DNA from: JABWAJ01 sp038323375
Lineage (GTDB): Bacteria; Bacteroidota; Bacteroidia; Chitinophagales; Saprospiraceae
Reading direction: 5' to 3'
Assembly: GCA_038323375.1 (NCBI GenBank)
Contig: JBBQGV010000004.1
Coordinates: 1 to 64,000, forward strand
Length of the DNA stretch: 64,000 bases
The translations under genes were made by a program, and so were the position numbers. Shown piece by piece: positions 32,731-41,383 of this stretch. Each line of letters opens with the position of its first letter. The first letter of the stretch is position 1. The notes under the pieces were generated by a model. That model was given only the letters and a program-made list of their open reading frames with translations. It had not been told where the DNA came from and made no database searches.

Positions 32731-33357
32731 TCATTTCCGGCCAAAATCCGCCGGAATCTCGCCCCAGGATTCCGTTTCCCATTTGAGTACAGGATTGGAA
32801 TAGGTGTTTTTTTTCAACCAGGTTTCAGCGCGGTTAATCAATTCAAACAAATAGGCCGTTTTTGGCGTATGATCCAGCTTGGTGCGGGCTTTTTTGTCGC
32901 TCACCCACTTCATGGCCGTCCTTGAGTCGGTGTAGATCGGGATGTTGCGCCCTTCTTTTTTCAGCATGGCCAAGCCGTGGACGATGCCCAAAAACTCGCC
33001 GATGTTGTTGGTGCCGAGGTCAAACTTTTGATGAAACAACTGCTCACTGCCTTTCGTCGTCACGCCCTGGTATTCCATCACGCCCGGATTGCCGCTACAG
33101 GCGGCATCTACGGATATGCTTTCCCAGATGATGGCAGACCGGGAAATCATGGTTTTGATGGGTTTTTTCACCCCGCCTGATTTGCCGGGTGCGGAAGGCC
33201 CCTGCTTCAGCGCTGCCTCGGCTGCTGCTTTGGTCTCGAACGACTTGTGCCGCGCTCCCGGATACCCGTCTATTTGCGCCTGACAAGCTGGCCAGGAGGT
33301 GTAGATGCCTGGTTTGTAGCCCTGCCAGACGACGTAGAATTTTTGTTTTGCGGACAT
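32731..33357 (-). CDS. rnhA: ribonuclease HI with N-terminal viroplasmin-like domain
   Basis: 208 residues. The first ~50 residues (KFYVVWQGYKPGIY ... GARHKSFETKAAAEAAL) form the RNA/DNA-hybrid-binding viroplasmin domain of eukaryote-type RNase H1. The catalytic domain has D (SVDAACSGNPG), E (NNIGEFLGIVHGL) and D (IYTDSRTAMKWV) in order. It removes RNA from RNA:DNA hybrids. The -7 box TACCTTTG at 33386-33393 sits 29 bp before the ATG. Confidence 0.92.
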   Translation of the reverse strand: MSAKQKFYVVWQGYKPGIYTSWPACQAQIDGYPGARHKSFETKAAAEAALKQGPSAPGKSGGVKKPIKTMISRSAIIWESISVDAACSGNPGVMEYQGVTTKGSEQLFHQKFDLGTNNIGEFLGIVHGLAMLKKEGRNIPIYTDSRTAMKWVSDKKARTKLDHTPKTAYLFELINRAETWLKKNTYSNPVLKWETESWGEIPADFGRK

Positions 33358-33385
33358 GGTTGGCAGATTCTTTTTGTAAACGCGG

Positions 33386-33393
33386 CAAAGGTA
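33386..33393 (-). promoter_or_regulatory. -7 box for rnhA
   Basis: Minus-strand TACCTTTG (TAnnTTTG), 29 bp before ATG 33357. Confidence 0.6.
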
Positions 33394-33632
33394 AGCGCCC
33401 GAATGACATTGTCGTATGTATTGCTGACTTGAAGAACAGTTGTTTTTTAATTTGTTTTTTGAGTATATTTAGAGTAGCTTTAACCCGTATAGATTCCTCA
33501 GTGGTAATGGGGAGCCTGATATATTCTTTATAGTGGTTTAGGGATAAAAAAAACACTCAACAGACACACCTGCCTTTCTGTCTGTTCAGATATAGCGAAA
33601 ATTTTAATTTTTAACAATCAAAAAGATACATC

Positions 33633-34665
33633 ATGAAAAAATTAAAAGTATTACTGTTTCTACCTCTTTTAGTTACGCCCCCCCCTGTTTGGGTAATACA
33701 CCTCATGGCAATGCGGCTGAACTGAATCCTCACCGGGGAGTGAATCTTCTTTGAATTCCCTCGCCTGCACAAACAGTTCTATCTGGACTGCGTCACCTGC
33801 CTATCGCCCTTTTAACCACAACATTACGCCACTGACCCATCAAAGTGAACTTTGTTTTTTGGTTAAACGAAACCACCTTACCGGATGGAACCAAAGGAAA
33901 CTTTGAGGAAACAAACGCGAATCACATGCTATTTATTGACCTCATTATAGAAGAAATGAATCGCCATATCTCTCATTTAGTTAATCCAAATAATAGTAAT
34001 TGCTATAACTCGGCAGATAATGGCAATAATTATCTCGTTGATGCCCGGATAAGGTACGATGTGAAAAAATATTTCATACCGAGCAGTTACCATTGGAATA
34101 TCCAGAATGCAACGGATGTTTTATCGTATTGCCCAGGTTCATGGAACAATACTTATAATACTTCTGCCCTCACATTACTTCAACAACACGGCGTTCGGGA
34201 AGGAATCAACGTGTTTTTTGCCAATGAAGGAAATGCTTATTACGATCTTTTGATTGACCAGACAACGACCAATTATAATGCAGCGGCTTCAACTACGGAT
34301 TGTTCTGAATCCCCTCTACTACTAATTTGGGGCTTTTGTCGAGGGTAACCATGACGAATGAATTTCTGGAATACCGCTTTGCCAATGTCATTACAAACAA
34401 TTTTACTTTAGACAACAAGTTGCAAGTAGCCAAGATACTTTTGCATGAATTGGGGCACTCTTTAAACCTTTTCCACTCTAATTTATCTTGCCCTGAAAAC
34501 ATTTTGTTTGGAGGGTTTTCTTCACAGCTTAATTATCTAAACCCCAGCCAAATGGGTATTATGCACCGCTCCCTGCACTTAAGCAGCGTGCGAAAATATG
34601 TTTGTTGTGAACTACCCGGAGCAGTCCCGCGCGTTTTAACAAGGGAATCGCCCGAAGGCAATTAG
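33633..34665 (+). pseudogene. secreted zinc metalloprotease, multiply frameshifted
   Basis: ATG 33633 opens a signal peptide (MKKLKVLLFLPLLV) that runs off-frame at a C8 tract (33678-33685); one extra C would continue PPPCLGNTPHGNAAELNPHR. At least two more frame changes precede NFVFWLNETTLPDGTKGNFE (33845-), and another in a CCCC run near 34310 joins ...TTDCSES to STTNLGLLSRV. The last frame has the gluzincin/metzincin site LLHELGHSLNLFHS and the C-terminal MGIMHRSLHLSSVRKYV seen in Bacteroidota M43-like proteases. At least four indels, several in homopolymers: real decay or assembly error. Confidence 0.75.
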
Positions 34666-35396
34666 AAGACGAAATTCACGGGGCTGTTTTGCGAAAGCAG
34701 GAGGCTTTGTTTCACCTGAGTTCCCAAAAAATATTAGCAGGTGATTTCACAACGGCCGAAGCGCTGTTGACATCCGATGGTTCTTTGGCAGCGCTTCGGG
34801 CGTTGGTTTTTGTCAAGTTGCGTGCCGGAAACTTAACCGGAGCAACTTCTGCGCTAAACCAACTACCTGGTTCTACCCTGGAAGATGAGCATTTCGAACT
34901 TGTCGCGGATGCCGCCATCCAATTAGCAGCTTCCGACACAGCGACGTTAAGTTCAGGTGTGATAGGAGAATTGATTGCTATGGCTAAAAGCCATTCTCCT
35001 TTAGCAGGGCGCGCTCAGGCTTTATTGTACAGCACTAATGGGATGATTTTTTTGCCAGAGTTGCCTGATGAAGGAAACAATCTACAATCTGAACTTAATG
35101 AAGAAATAAGTATCTCAAATTATCCTACGAAAATAGCAGGCGATCAATCCCTTTCTTTTTCTATATCTACATATCCTGTGCCTGCACAAGATAAATTATG
35201 GATCAGAGCATCGAAAAATGATCTCCCAATTAGTTTGGTAGTTTTCGACATTCATGGTAGAAAATTACGTGAGTTAATCGTAATGCCGGAAGGTACATTG
35301 CTGGTTCCGCTAGATGAGTGGCCCACTGGTATATACCTTCTTCGGTGGTCTGAGTCCGGTGAGATGAGGACGACCAAAGTTATTGTGCAACATTAA
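34611..35396 (+). CDS. T9SS sorting-domain fragment, probably part of a fused or truncated gene
   Basis: The open frame runs from 34611 without a convincing start (TTG 34689 is the first candidate). The N-terminal ~110 residues are helical, TPR-like (DEIHGAVLRKQEALFHLS ... AALRALVFVKLRAGN), as in the spacer of large Saprospiria surface proteins. The last ~75 residues form a type A T9SS sorting domain (STYPVPAQDKLWI ... FDIHGRKLREL ... GIYLLRW ... TTKVIVQH). It directly abuts the metalloprotease pseudogene, with no signal peptide of its own, so it is either its 3' exon-like remnant or a piece of another gene joined by deletion. Confidence 0.55.
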   Translation, partial: TTRSSPARFNKGIARRQLEDEIHGAVLRKQEALFHLSSQKILAGDFTTAEALLTSDGSLAALRALVFVKLRAGNLTGATSALNQLPGSTLEDEHFELVADAAIQLAASDTATLSSGVIGELIAMAKSHSPLAGRAQALLYSTNGMIFLPELPDEGNNLQSELNEEISISNYPTKIAGDQSLSFSISTYPVPAQDKLWIRASKNDLPISLVVFDIHGRKLRELIVMPEGTLLVPLDEWPTGIYLLRWSESGEMRTTKVIVQH

Positions 35397-35401
35397 CTCA
35401 C

Positions 35402-35442
35402 AAATAGCAGGGTGTTTAGTTTTTTTAGGCACCCTGCTATTT
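35402..35442 (+). terminator. terminator hairpin after the T9SS fragment
   Basis: AAATAGCAGGGTG (35402-35414) pairs with CACCCTGCTATTT (35430-35442), loop rich in T, followed by a short T stretch. It ends 6 bp before the ATG of the next gene, so it could also influence translation of that mRNA. Confidence 0.75.
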
Positions 35443-35448
35443 TCAACT

Positions 35449-36990
35449 ATGAATAACTTGAAAAATCTGACAGGTTACTTAATATGTGTATTATTTGCCA
35501 GCAGTTCCCATTTATCAGCTCAATCTTTTTCTAAAAACTATGATTGGAGATATTGGGATGGCGCTGATAGCGGATCTTCTGTTGTTGGCGTGGCCGATGG
35601 CATTCTGATTACAATAGGATCATTCTGCCATAGCACGTTGGACAAATGTGTAAGGGTGATTAAAACGGACAACAATGGGGTAATCAAATGGTCATATGAG
35701 CGAGATGGTACACCTCAGAGTACATGGTCTCCAATTGGATCTAAAATAATAAAATCTCCAGATGAGAATACAAATGATGTACTGCTGGTAGATGAGACGA
35801 ATGAACCCGTTTACAGATCCTTTATTGCAAAATTTGATACGGTCGGAACTACGTTGGCTGAATACCATTTTAATAATTATGAATCGGACTACGCATTGAT
35901 GTGGCAAAAAACTTCAGAAGGTATCCTTTCCTGGCACCAGGTTAAAATAAACGGTCTATACCGAATCGTTGCAAAGAATATTAGTTTTGACGGCCAGATT
36001 CTAAGAGAAATCGTACACGAAAACGGTTTTCCATCAGAAGGGGCCGGGAGTATTGCGCCCTTGCCCGATAACAGCTACGCTTATACGAATCTATACAATG
36101 ATAACGGTGCGGGACAAGCAATTCTGGGGCGTAGAAATTCTGAAGGAGAAATTTTGTGGCAACATGTATTTCCACCAGAAGGTTTTGAAGGCGTTAACCG
36201 AGTCATTGCCTCATTCAATGGGCAAAAGTTGTATTTTTCTACTCGCAGATATGACCCGTTATTTACCCAGGGAGATGGTGACTACTTAGTAGAATGTTAT
36301 GATGTGGCAGGCAATTTCGAGTGGCGGTATGTCTTTACTTATGGACTACCCAAGTATATTAACAACATTCAATTGGCAGCCAACGGCGATATCATTGGCT
36401 GTGGCGCTGCTGTTGTCCATGATTGGCAAGGAGAGGCAGGGAACACTGTTTATGCAGCTACCATATTTCGCCTGAATTCACAAGGAGTACTACTTTGGGA
36501 GCGGTATTTCAAGCCTGCTAATTTTTTAGTTGTTGATAGTGAATTTCGGGATTTGGCTGAACTTCCGGACGGACGGTTAGCCGCAGTAGGAATTTCATTT
36601 GATACTTTGCCGGGAGGTTTTCCAAACCGGGATGCTTGGCTCGTCTTAACCGATTCCACCGGCTGCTTGATGCCAGGATGCGGAGAGCAGATCGTAGTGG
36701 CTAATGAAGAAGCCACTGACGGCTTTGTCAGGGCGACACGTGAAGTCGTTTTTCGGGTTTCGCCCAATCCTGCAACGGAGGCTGTTCGGGTCGAATGGCT
36801 GCGCGTTCCGGGCCGATATGCCCAGTTGGCGCTCCACGATGCAACCGGGCGGTTGGTGCAACAGGTTTTTTCTGTCGGGAATGAACCTCCAGAAACAGTC
36901 CAACTCCGGGACTTGCCTTCGGGTTTGTATTTCCTGACCTTGTGGGAGAACGGCTATGTCCGGCAGACGGAGCGATTAATCAAAAACTGA
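35449..36990 (+). CDS. T9SS type A sorting-domain protein (beta-propeller-like, secreted)
   Basis: 513 residues from ATG 35449, chosen because it starts a signal peptide (LTGYLICVLFASSSHLSAQ). The body (about 25-425) has repeated blades of the kind ...GVADGILITIGSFCHS, ...LPDNSYAYTNLY, ...LAANGDIIGCGAAV, ...LPDGRLAAVGISF, suggesting a beta-propeller/WD-like fold. The C-terminal ~80 residues (FRVSPNPATEAVRVEW ... GLYFLTLW ... TERLIKN) are the sorting domain. A cell-surface or secreted protein of unknown role. Confidence 0.82.
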   Translation: MNNLKNLTGYLICVLFASSSHLSAQSFSKNYDWRYWDGADSGSSVVGVADGILITIGSFCHSTLDKCVRVIKTDNNGVIKWSYERDGTPQSTWSPIGSKIIKSPDENTNDVLLVDETNEPVYRSFIAKFDTVGTTLAEYHFNNYESDYALMWQKTSEGILSWHQVKINGLYRIVAKNISFDGQILREIVHENGFPSEGAGSIAPLPDNSYAYTNLYNDNGAGQAILGRRNSEGEILWQHVFPPEGFEGVNRVIASFNGQKLYFSTRRYDPLFTQGDGDYLVECYDVAGNFEWRYVFTYGLPKYINNIQLAANGDIIGCGAAVVHDWQGEAGNTVYAATIFRLNSQGVLLWERYFKPANFLVVDSEFRDLAELPDGRLAAVGISFDTLPGGFPNRDAWLVLTDSTGCLMPGCGEQIVVANEEATDGFVRATREVVFRVSPNPATEAVRVEWLRVPGRYAQLALHDATGRLVQQVFSVGNEPPETVQLRDLPSGLYFLTLWENGYVRQTERLIKN

Positions 36991-36992
36991 TT

Positions 36993-37042
36993 TTGATCTT
37001 GAGCGCATGTCGGAGAAATCCCCAACATACGCTCAAGATCAA
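36993..37042 (+). terminator. terminator-like inverted repeat
   Basis: TTGATCTTGAGCGCATGT (36993-37010) pairs with ACATACGCTCAAGATCAA (37025-37042) with one mismatch, 3 bp after the stop codon of the T9SS protein gene. Stem 18 bp, loop 14 nt. A second, weaker inverted repeat (GGTGCGCGGCACCTAAGG / TTTAGGGTGCGCTGCACC) follows at 37051-37112. Confidence 0.7.
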
Positions 37043-37144
37043 TTGTTTCGGTGCGCGGCACCTAAGGAGCGTGTCGTTTCGGAGGTACAAATATTTAGGG
37101 TGCGCTGCACCACCCACATCACTCATCTGATCACCATCCCTCCC

Positions 37145-37179
37145 ATCTTCAAATCTTCAAATCTTCAAATCTTCAAATT
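37145..37179. repeat. ATCTTCAA tandem microsatellite (4 units)
   Basis: Four perfect 8-bp units ATCTTCAA in the tatD upstream region, about 45 bp before the -7 box. Length-variable candidate. Confidence 0.85.
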
Positions 37180-37221
37180 TCCCCCTCCTTCGCCCGCCAA
37201 AACCATTCCAATTATAATCTA

Positions 37222-37229
37222 TACCTTTG
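37222..37229 (+). promoter_or_regulatory. -7 box for tatD
   Basis: TACCTTTG (TAnnTTTG), 20 bp before ATG 37249. Confidence 0.65.
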
Positions 37230-37248
37230 TGCAAATAGTTGTACACAC

Positions 37249-38037
37249 ATGATGTTGGTTGATACGCACGCGCATCTTTACTTAGAACAATTTGACGAGG
37301 ACCGGGACGCCATGATGCAGCGGGCATCTGACGCCGGGGTTGGGCGCGTCTACTTGCCCAATATTGATAGCCGGACCGTGGAAGCGATGCTGGCTGTTGA
37401 AGCGGCGTATCCGGAACGGTGCTTTCCCATGATGGGCATGCACCCTTGTTCGGTTAAAGAAGATTACGAAGCGGAGCTAAGCGTCGTTCGGCATTGGTTG
37501 GAGCAGCGTCCCTTTTGCGCAGTCGGTGAAATAGGCATTGACTTGTACTGGGACAAAACGTTCTTTGAGGCACAGCAAAAGGTTTTTACGACTCAGGTGG
37601 AATGGGCTTTGGAATTCGATTTGCCCATTGTGATCCACTTGAGGGATTCGTTCGATGAAGTGGTGGAATTGTTGAAACCCATCCGGGACAGTCGGCTTCG
37701 GGGCATTTTTCATTGCTTTGGTGGATCGGTGGAGCAAGCAGAGACCGTCATCTCGCTGGGATTCCTGCTGGGAATCGGCGGCGTTTTGACGTATAAGAAG
37801 TCTGGATTGGACGAAACGCTGAAGCACATCGGGCTTGAACACTTAGTTTTGGAGACAGATTCTCCTTACCTGAGCCCGGTTCCTTACCGTGGCAAGCGAA
37901 ACGAGAGCGCTTATGTCCGCGTCGTTGCAGAAAGATTATCAGAAGTGAAACAGGAGAATATGGAGGTCATAGCGGAATACACCACGCGTAATGCCCTGAG
38001 AATCTTTGAACAAGAAAAGCTGGTTTTTTCAAAATGA
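37249..38037 (+). CDS. tatD: TatD-family metal-dependent DNase
   Basis: 262 residues of the amidohydrolase TIM barrel. Metal ligands: H in DTHAHLYL (residues 5-12), E in GEIGIDLYWD, H in VIHLRDS, H in IFHCFGG and D in ETDSPYLSP. A 3'-5' exonuclease acting on DNA ends / peroxide-damaged DNA in characterised members; YcfH/YjjV paralogues are not distinguishable here. ATG at 37249 or 37252. Confidence 0.92.
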   Translation: MMLVDTHAHLYLEQFDEDRDAMMQRASDAGVGRVYLPNIDSRTVEAMLAVEAAYPERCFPMMGMHPCSVKEDYEAELSVVRHWLEQRPFCAVGEIGIDLYWDKTFFEAQQKVFTTQVEWALEFDLPIVIHLRDSFDEVVELLKPIRDSRLRGIFHCFGGSVEQAETVISLGFLLGIGGVLTYKKSGLDETLKHIGLEHLVLETDSPYLSPVPYRGKRNESAYVRVVAERLSEVKQENMEVIAEYTTRNALRIFEQEKLVFSK

Positions 38038-38132
38038 TTCCTTGTTCCCTTGCGGCGACGCCAAAAAAAAGTCTGATTTTTAAAAAATTTTGAATTGTTA
38101 CATCTTTTTTTCCATTTTTGCAGCGCTTGAAG

Positions 38133-38162
38133 TTGTTAAGCAATTCTTAATGTCTATTTTTG
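38133..38162 (+). promoter_or_regulatory. -33/-7 promoter for tRNA-Ser(GGA) and exbB cluster
   Basis: TTG at 38133-38135 and TATTTTTG at 38155-38162 are spaced 19 bp, a full match to the Bacteroidota promoter (-33 TTG, -7 TAnnTTTG). Followed by GCCGGGTAGGGAACTAAC, which resembles the sequence around the nspC promoter. Confidence 0.75.
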
Positions 38163-38198
38163 CCGGGTAGGGAACTAACAATACCTATCCCAAGATCC

Positions 38199-38286
38199 GG
38201 AGAGATGCTCGAGCGGTTGAAGAGGCACGCCTGGAAAGTGTGTATACCCCAAAAGGGTATCATGGGTTCGAATCCCATTCTCTCCG
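38199..38286 (+). tRNA. tRNA-Ser (anticodon GGA)
   Basis: Acceptor GGAGAGA/TCTCTCC, anticodon loop CTGGAAA (anticodon GGA), long variable arm TATACCCCAAAAGGGTATC, T arm GGGTTCGAATCCC. The 3' end is G73 then CCG, so CCA is not fully encoded, unlike the tRNA-Ser at 19464. No terminator follows; the exbB gene starts 70 bp on and may be cotranscribed. Confidence 0.97.
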
Positions 38287-38355
38287 CCGGATTTTTAAAT
38301 GGAAAATCAATTTTTTTCACTCTTCATTAAGAACAATCGTAAAACCTTATTGACT

Positions 38356-39096
38356 ATGCGAAAGTTAGTGACTCTTTTGCTTGTACTCGTGATTTCTGTG
38401 TACAACGGCATTGCTGTTTATGCTCAGGACGCTGCTGCTGATACCGCCGCTGACGGCCCGGGAGGCTATCAGTTGATTAAAAAGTACTTCATAGATGGAG
38501 ACCCCGTCTGGATGGCACCCGTTTTGCTCTGTTTGATCCTTGGTCTGGCTTTTTGTATTGAGCGCATCATTACGCTTAACATTGCCTCTGCCAATACGGA
38601 CAAACTATTGGAACGCATCAACGATGAGTTGAAAACAGGCAACTTAGATAGCGCAATGGAAGTTTGCAAATCTACTCAGGGACCTGCTGCAAGTACCTTG
38701 TATGAAGGGCTGAAAAATGCAAAGGACGGCCCGGAAGCAGTTGAAAAAGCCATCGTTTCTTACGGCAGCGTTCAAATGGGCCTGTTGGAAAAAGGGCTGG
38801 TTTGGATTTCTTTGTTCATTGCTTTGGCACCGATGCTCGGGTTCTTGGGAACGGTAATCGGTATGATCCAGGCCTTTGACAAGATTGAAGCGGTAGGCGA
38901 TATTTCTCCTACGGTTGTTGCCGGGGGTATCAAGGTAGCCCTTTTGACAACGGTATTCGGTCTTATTTCGGCCATCATTCTACAGTTGTTCTACAACTAC
39001 ATCATCAGCAAAATTGACAGCATTACCGGCAGTATGGAAGACGCTTCCATCGGGATCATGGACATTTTGGCTGCAAACAATATTTTTAAGAAATAA
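38356..39096 (+). CDS. exbB: MotA/TolQ/ExbB proton-channel protein
   Basis: 246 residues from ATG 38356, picked because it starts the signal-like segment MRKLVTLLLVLVISVYNGIAVYAQ. Three membrane helices follow (about 47-70, 150-175, 195-225) with the family signature in LGFLGTVIGMIQAF and VAGGIKVALLTTVFGLI. It is the stator channel that energises TonB/Tol-like or gliding/secretion machinery with ExbD. First gene of a four-gene cluster. Confidence 0.9.
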   Translation: MRKLVTLLLVLVISVYNGIAVYAQDAAADTAADGPGGYQLIKKYFIDGDPVWMAPVLLCLILGLAFCIERIITLNIASANTDKLLERINDELKTGNLDSAMEVCKSTQGPAASTLYEGLKNAKDGPEAVEKAIVSYGSVQMGLLEKGLVWISLFIALAPMLGFLGTVIGMIQAFDKIEAVGDISPTVVAGGIKVALLTTVFGLISAIILQLFYNYIISKIDSITGSMEDASIGIMDILAANNIFKK

Positions 39097-39110
39097 GAAC
39101 CTGAACTGCT

Positions 39111-39581
39111 ATGTATAAATTTCTTTCAAGTAATGGGCAAGTTCTGGCTTTTGGATTGGGTGCATTGTTATCTGTACTTTTTCTGGTAAGCTGGCTTGGC
39201 GGGCAGGAGTCTTTGAATGCCCTTCCTGACGATGAAAAATTCAAAACCGGCATCTTCGACGCAGGGATACTTGGCGCAACCGCGCTCGTAATTATTGCAG
39301 CATTGATGCTTGTCGGTTTTGGACTATACCAAACTGCAACGGATTTCAAAAAGTCGCTGAAAAGCATCATTGGCGTTGTTGCCCTGATCCTTGTTTTTAT
39401 TATTGCATATTCGACTTCCACGCCTGACAAAACAGGGATGGTAGGAGATGCAGCTATAAAAATGGGCGTGTCGGATAATACGCAAAAACTGATCGGCGGC
39501 GGCTTGACAACCATGTACATCATGATGGGGCTTTCGCTGCTGGCGCTTGCTGCTTCTGAAATCAGAAACATCTTTAAATAA
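39111..39581 (+). CDS. conserved membrane protein between exbB and exbD
   Basis: 156 residues with four predicted membrane spans (about 10-30, 48-72, 84-102, 130-150). It is seen in this position (ExbB-X-ExbD-ExbD) in Bacteroidota, but I cannot name a function. Spacing is 14 bp to exbB and 9 bp to exbD, so it is part of the operon, possibly an extra subunit of the proton-channel complex (inference). Confidence 0.8.
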   Translation: MYKFLSSNGQVLAFGLGALLSVLFLVSWLGGQESLNALPDDEKFKTGIFDAGILGATALVIIAALMLVGFGLYQTATDFKKSLKSIIGVVALILVFIIAYSTSTPDKTGMVGDAAIKMGVSDNTQKLIGGGLTTMYIMMGLSLLALAASEIRNIFK

Positions 39582-39590
39582 CTTCGGATT

Positions 39591-40151
39591 ATGGCAAAAG
39601 GATCTAAGTCTCGCAGCTTGATGAAGAACGAAATCAATGCCAGCTCCATGGCTGACATTGCCTTCCTGCTGCTTATCTTCTTTCTGGTTACAACGACCAT
39701 AGTAGAAGACAAGGGGATTACAGTAAAACTACCGCCATGGTCGGAGGAGCCGCCAGAGGAGCTCAAGCTGAAAGGCCGCAACGTTTACCTGGTGCTCGTG
39801 AACGCTCAAAACCAGTTGCTGGTGCGCGGGGAACCGATGGAAATCAGGTCGTTGCGCGACAATGCCAAAGAGTTTATCTCAAATCCGGGTGGACGGGAAG
39901 ATTATGCGGAGTCTCCGAAAAACGCCATCATTTCGTTGAAAAACGACCGGGGCACCAATTACGAGACTTACCTCGCGGTGTATAACGAACTCAAGGCTGC
40001 TTACAACGAACTCTGGAACGACATGTGCCAGCGCAAATTTGGTAAGCCTTACAGCGAAGATCTGCCTACGTCAATCCGGAAAACCATCAAAGACGAAATT
40101 CCTTTCGTGCTTTCCGAGGCTGAGCCGACTTCCTTTGGTGATGAAAAGTAG
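39591..40151 (+). CDS. exbD: ExbD/TolR-like protein 1
   Basis: 186 residues. The family N-terminus ends in MADIAFLLLIFFLVTTTI (about 20-37), a single membrane helix with the essential Asp (D21) for proton translocation. The periplasmic part is longer than the usual ~140-residue ExbD, with an insert around residues 85-160 (AESPKNAIISLKNDRG ... NDMCQRKFGKP) typical of Bacteroidota homologues. Confidence 0.9.
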   Translation: MAKGSKSRSLMKNEINASSMADIAFLLLIFFLVTTTIVEDKGITVKLPPWSEEPPEELKLKGRNVYLVLVNAQNQLLVRGEPMEIRSLRDNAKEFISNPGGREDYAESPKNAIISLKNDRGTNYETYLAVYNELKAAYNELWNDMCQRKFGKPYSEDLPTSIRKTIKDEIPFVLSEAEPTSFGDEK

Positions 40152-40249
40152 ATATTGTCCGGTTCACGAACCCTGTTGACGGATGCTTTTGTTTCGCTTT
40201 CTGGCGTTCTGAAAGTACTGGTTTTCAGGAATTTAAATGATTAAAGGCT

Positions 40250-40735
40250 ATGGTAAAAAAGTTTCAAAAGAAGAGGGCGAACGTAGGGGCGGCTGGAATA
40301 TCCACGGCCTCTCTTCCCGATATCATTTTCATCCTGTTGTTCTTCTTCATGGTAGTCACCCAGATGAGGGACTCGGAATTGAAGGTCACGGTGAAAACGC
40401 CTTATGCAACGGAGTTAAACAAACTGGAAGAAAAATCTTTGGTCAACTACATCTACGTCGGTCGTCCAAACGACCGCTTCAAAGATGTATATGGCACAAA
40501 ACCACGCATTCAGTTGGGGGATAAGTTTGCTGAAGTGAATGAAATCCCGCTCTTTTTGGAAAGGCACAAAACGAAAGTGCCGGAATCGCGTCACGGACAG
40601 ATTACGTCTTCCCTGCGTGTGGACGGTCAGGTAACGATGGGTATTGTGCAGGACGTAAAAACGCAATTGCGCAAATACGGCCAGCTCAAAGTGAACTACT
40701 CTGCTAAAAAGCGCCCGGATGAGGACAAAGGCTAA
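40250..40735 (+). CDS. ExbD/TolR-like protein 2
   Basis: 161 residues. A basic start (MVKKFQKKRANVG) precedes SLPDIIFILLFFFMVVTQMRD, the single membrane helix with the essential Asp (D24). It diverges from the first ExbD, so the pair may form a heteromeric stator arm. It follows by 98 bp. A strong hairpin terminator comes next. Confidence 0.88.
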   Translation: MVKKFQKKRANVGAAGISTASLPDIIFILLFFFMVVTQMRDSELKVTVKTPYATELNKLEEKSLVNYIYVGRPNDRFKDVYGTKPRIQLGDKFAEVNEIPLFLERHKTKVPESRHGQITSSLRVDGQVTMGIVQDVKTQLRKYGQLKVNYSAKKRPDEDKG

Positions 40736-40776
40736 TCGCCTGCCGATTCGTCCGCTTTTTGAATAAAGTTTCAATA

Positions 40777-40830
40777 CCTGAAATAGCATGAGTCACTCCA
40801 ATTTTTTGGGGTGACTCATGTCATTTCAGG
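40777..40830. terminator. strong bidirectional terminator
   Basis: CCTGAAAT-ag-CATGAGTCACTCC (from 40777) pairs with GGTGACTCATG-tc-ATTTCAGG (to 40830) around an AATTTTTTGG loop. It lies between exbD2 and the convergent DUF4293 gene. Confidence 0.85.
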
Positions 40831-40844
40831 CAATTCTGTCAGGA

Positions 40845-41261
40845 TTACCGCAACCGATCCATAGACCGAACCAACGTTTCGTCCTTCCGGATGTAGAAAC
40901 GGGCAAGCAAAGCCAGAATGACTATCGCAGCCGGTAGCGCAACCCAGGGATTCCACGCCGTTGCAAGCGCTCCGGTTTTCCAAAACAGCCAACCACCAAA
41001 TCCCACAGCTGCAAGGGTTGCAAGGGCTGAAAATGCTGCCAACCTACTTTGAACCTTTCTGTTTTTATAAAGAAAAATAGCCGCTAAGGTCAATGCGCCC
41101 GCCACCGCAAAGCAAATGATCAGACCCAGGTGGTCGTTGGCCATATAAACGCCGTCTGAAAACAGCCCACCCCCTGTTCCGGAAGCAAAAGGGACAGCAA
41201 GCGCGCCGAAAGCTGCACCAGAAGCAAAGAGCAAAAAAAGAGTTTGAATCCGTTGAATCAT
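40845..41261 (-). CDS. DUF4293 family membrane protein
   Basis: 138 residues from ATG 41261 (MIQRIQTLFLLFAS), the near-invariant start of this Bacteroidota family; longer upstream starts are rejected because the -7 box lies at 41289-41296. Four membrane spans. Function unknown. Confidence 0.85.
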   Translation of the reverse strand: MIQRIQTLFLLFASGAAFGALAVPFASGTGGGLFSDGVYMANDHLGLIICFAVAGALTLAAIFLYKNRKVQSRLAAFSALATLAAVGFGGWLFWKTGALATAWNPWVALPAAIVILALLARFYIRKDETLVRSMDRLR

Positions 41262-41288
41262 ATTTTTTACTTTTATGGTGTTTGCCGG

Positions 41289-41296
41289 CAAATATA
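41289..41296 (-). promoter_or_regulatory. -7 box for the DUF4293 gene
   Basis: Minus-strand TATATTTG (TAnnTTTG), 27 bp before ATG 41261; it fixes the start of that gene. Confidence 0.65.
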
Positions 41297-41383
41297 GCCG
41301 ATTCGACGCAAAACATGGTTTACTAAAGTTTGGCGTCCTATACTTCAACCCGTTATAGGAATTTTCTAATTCAACTTTACTAC

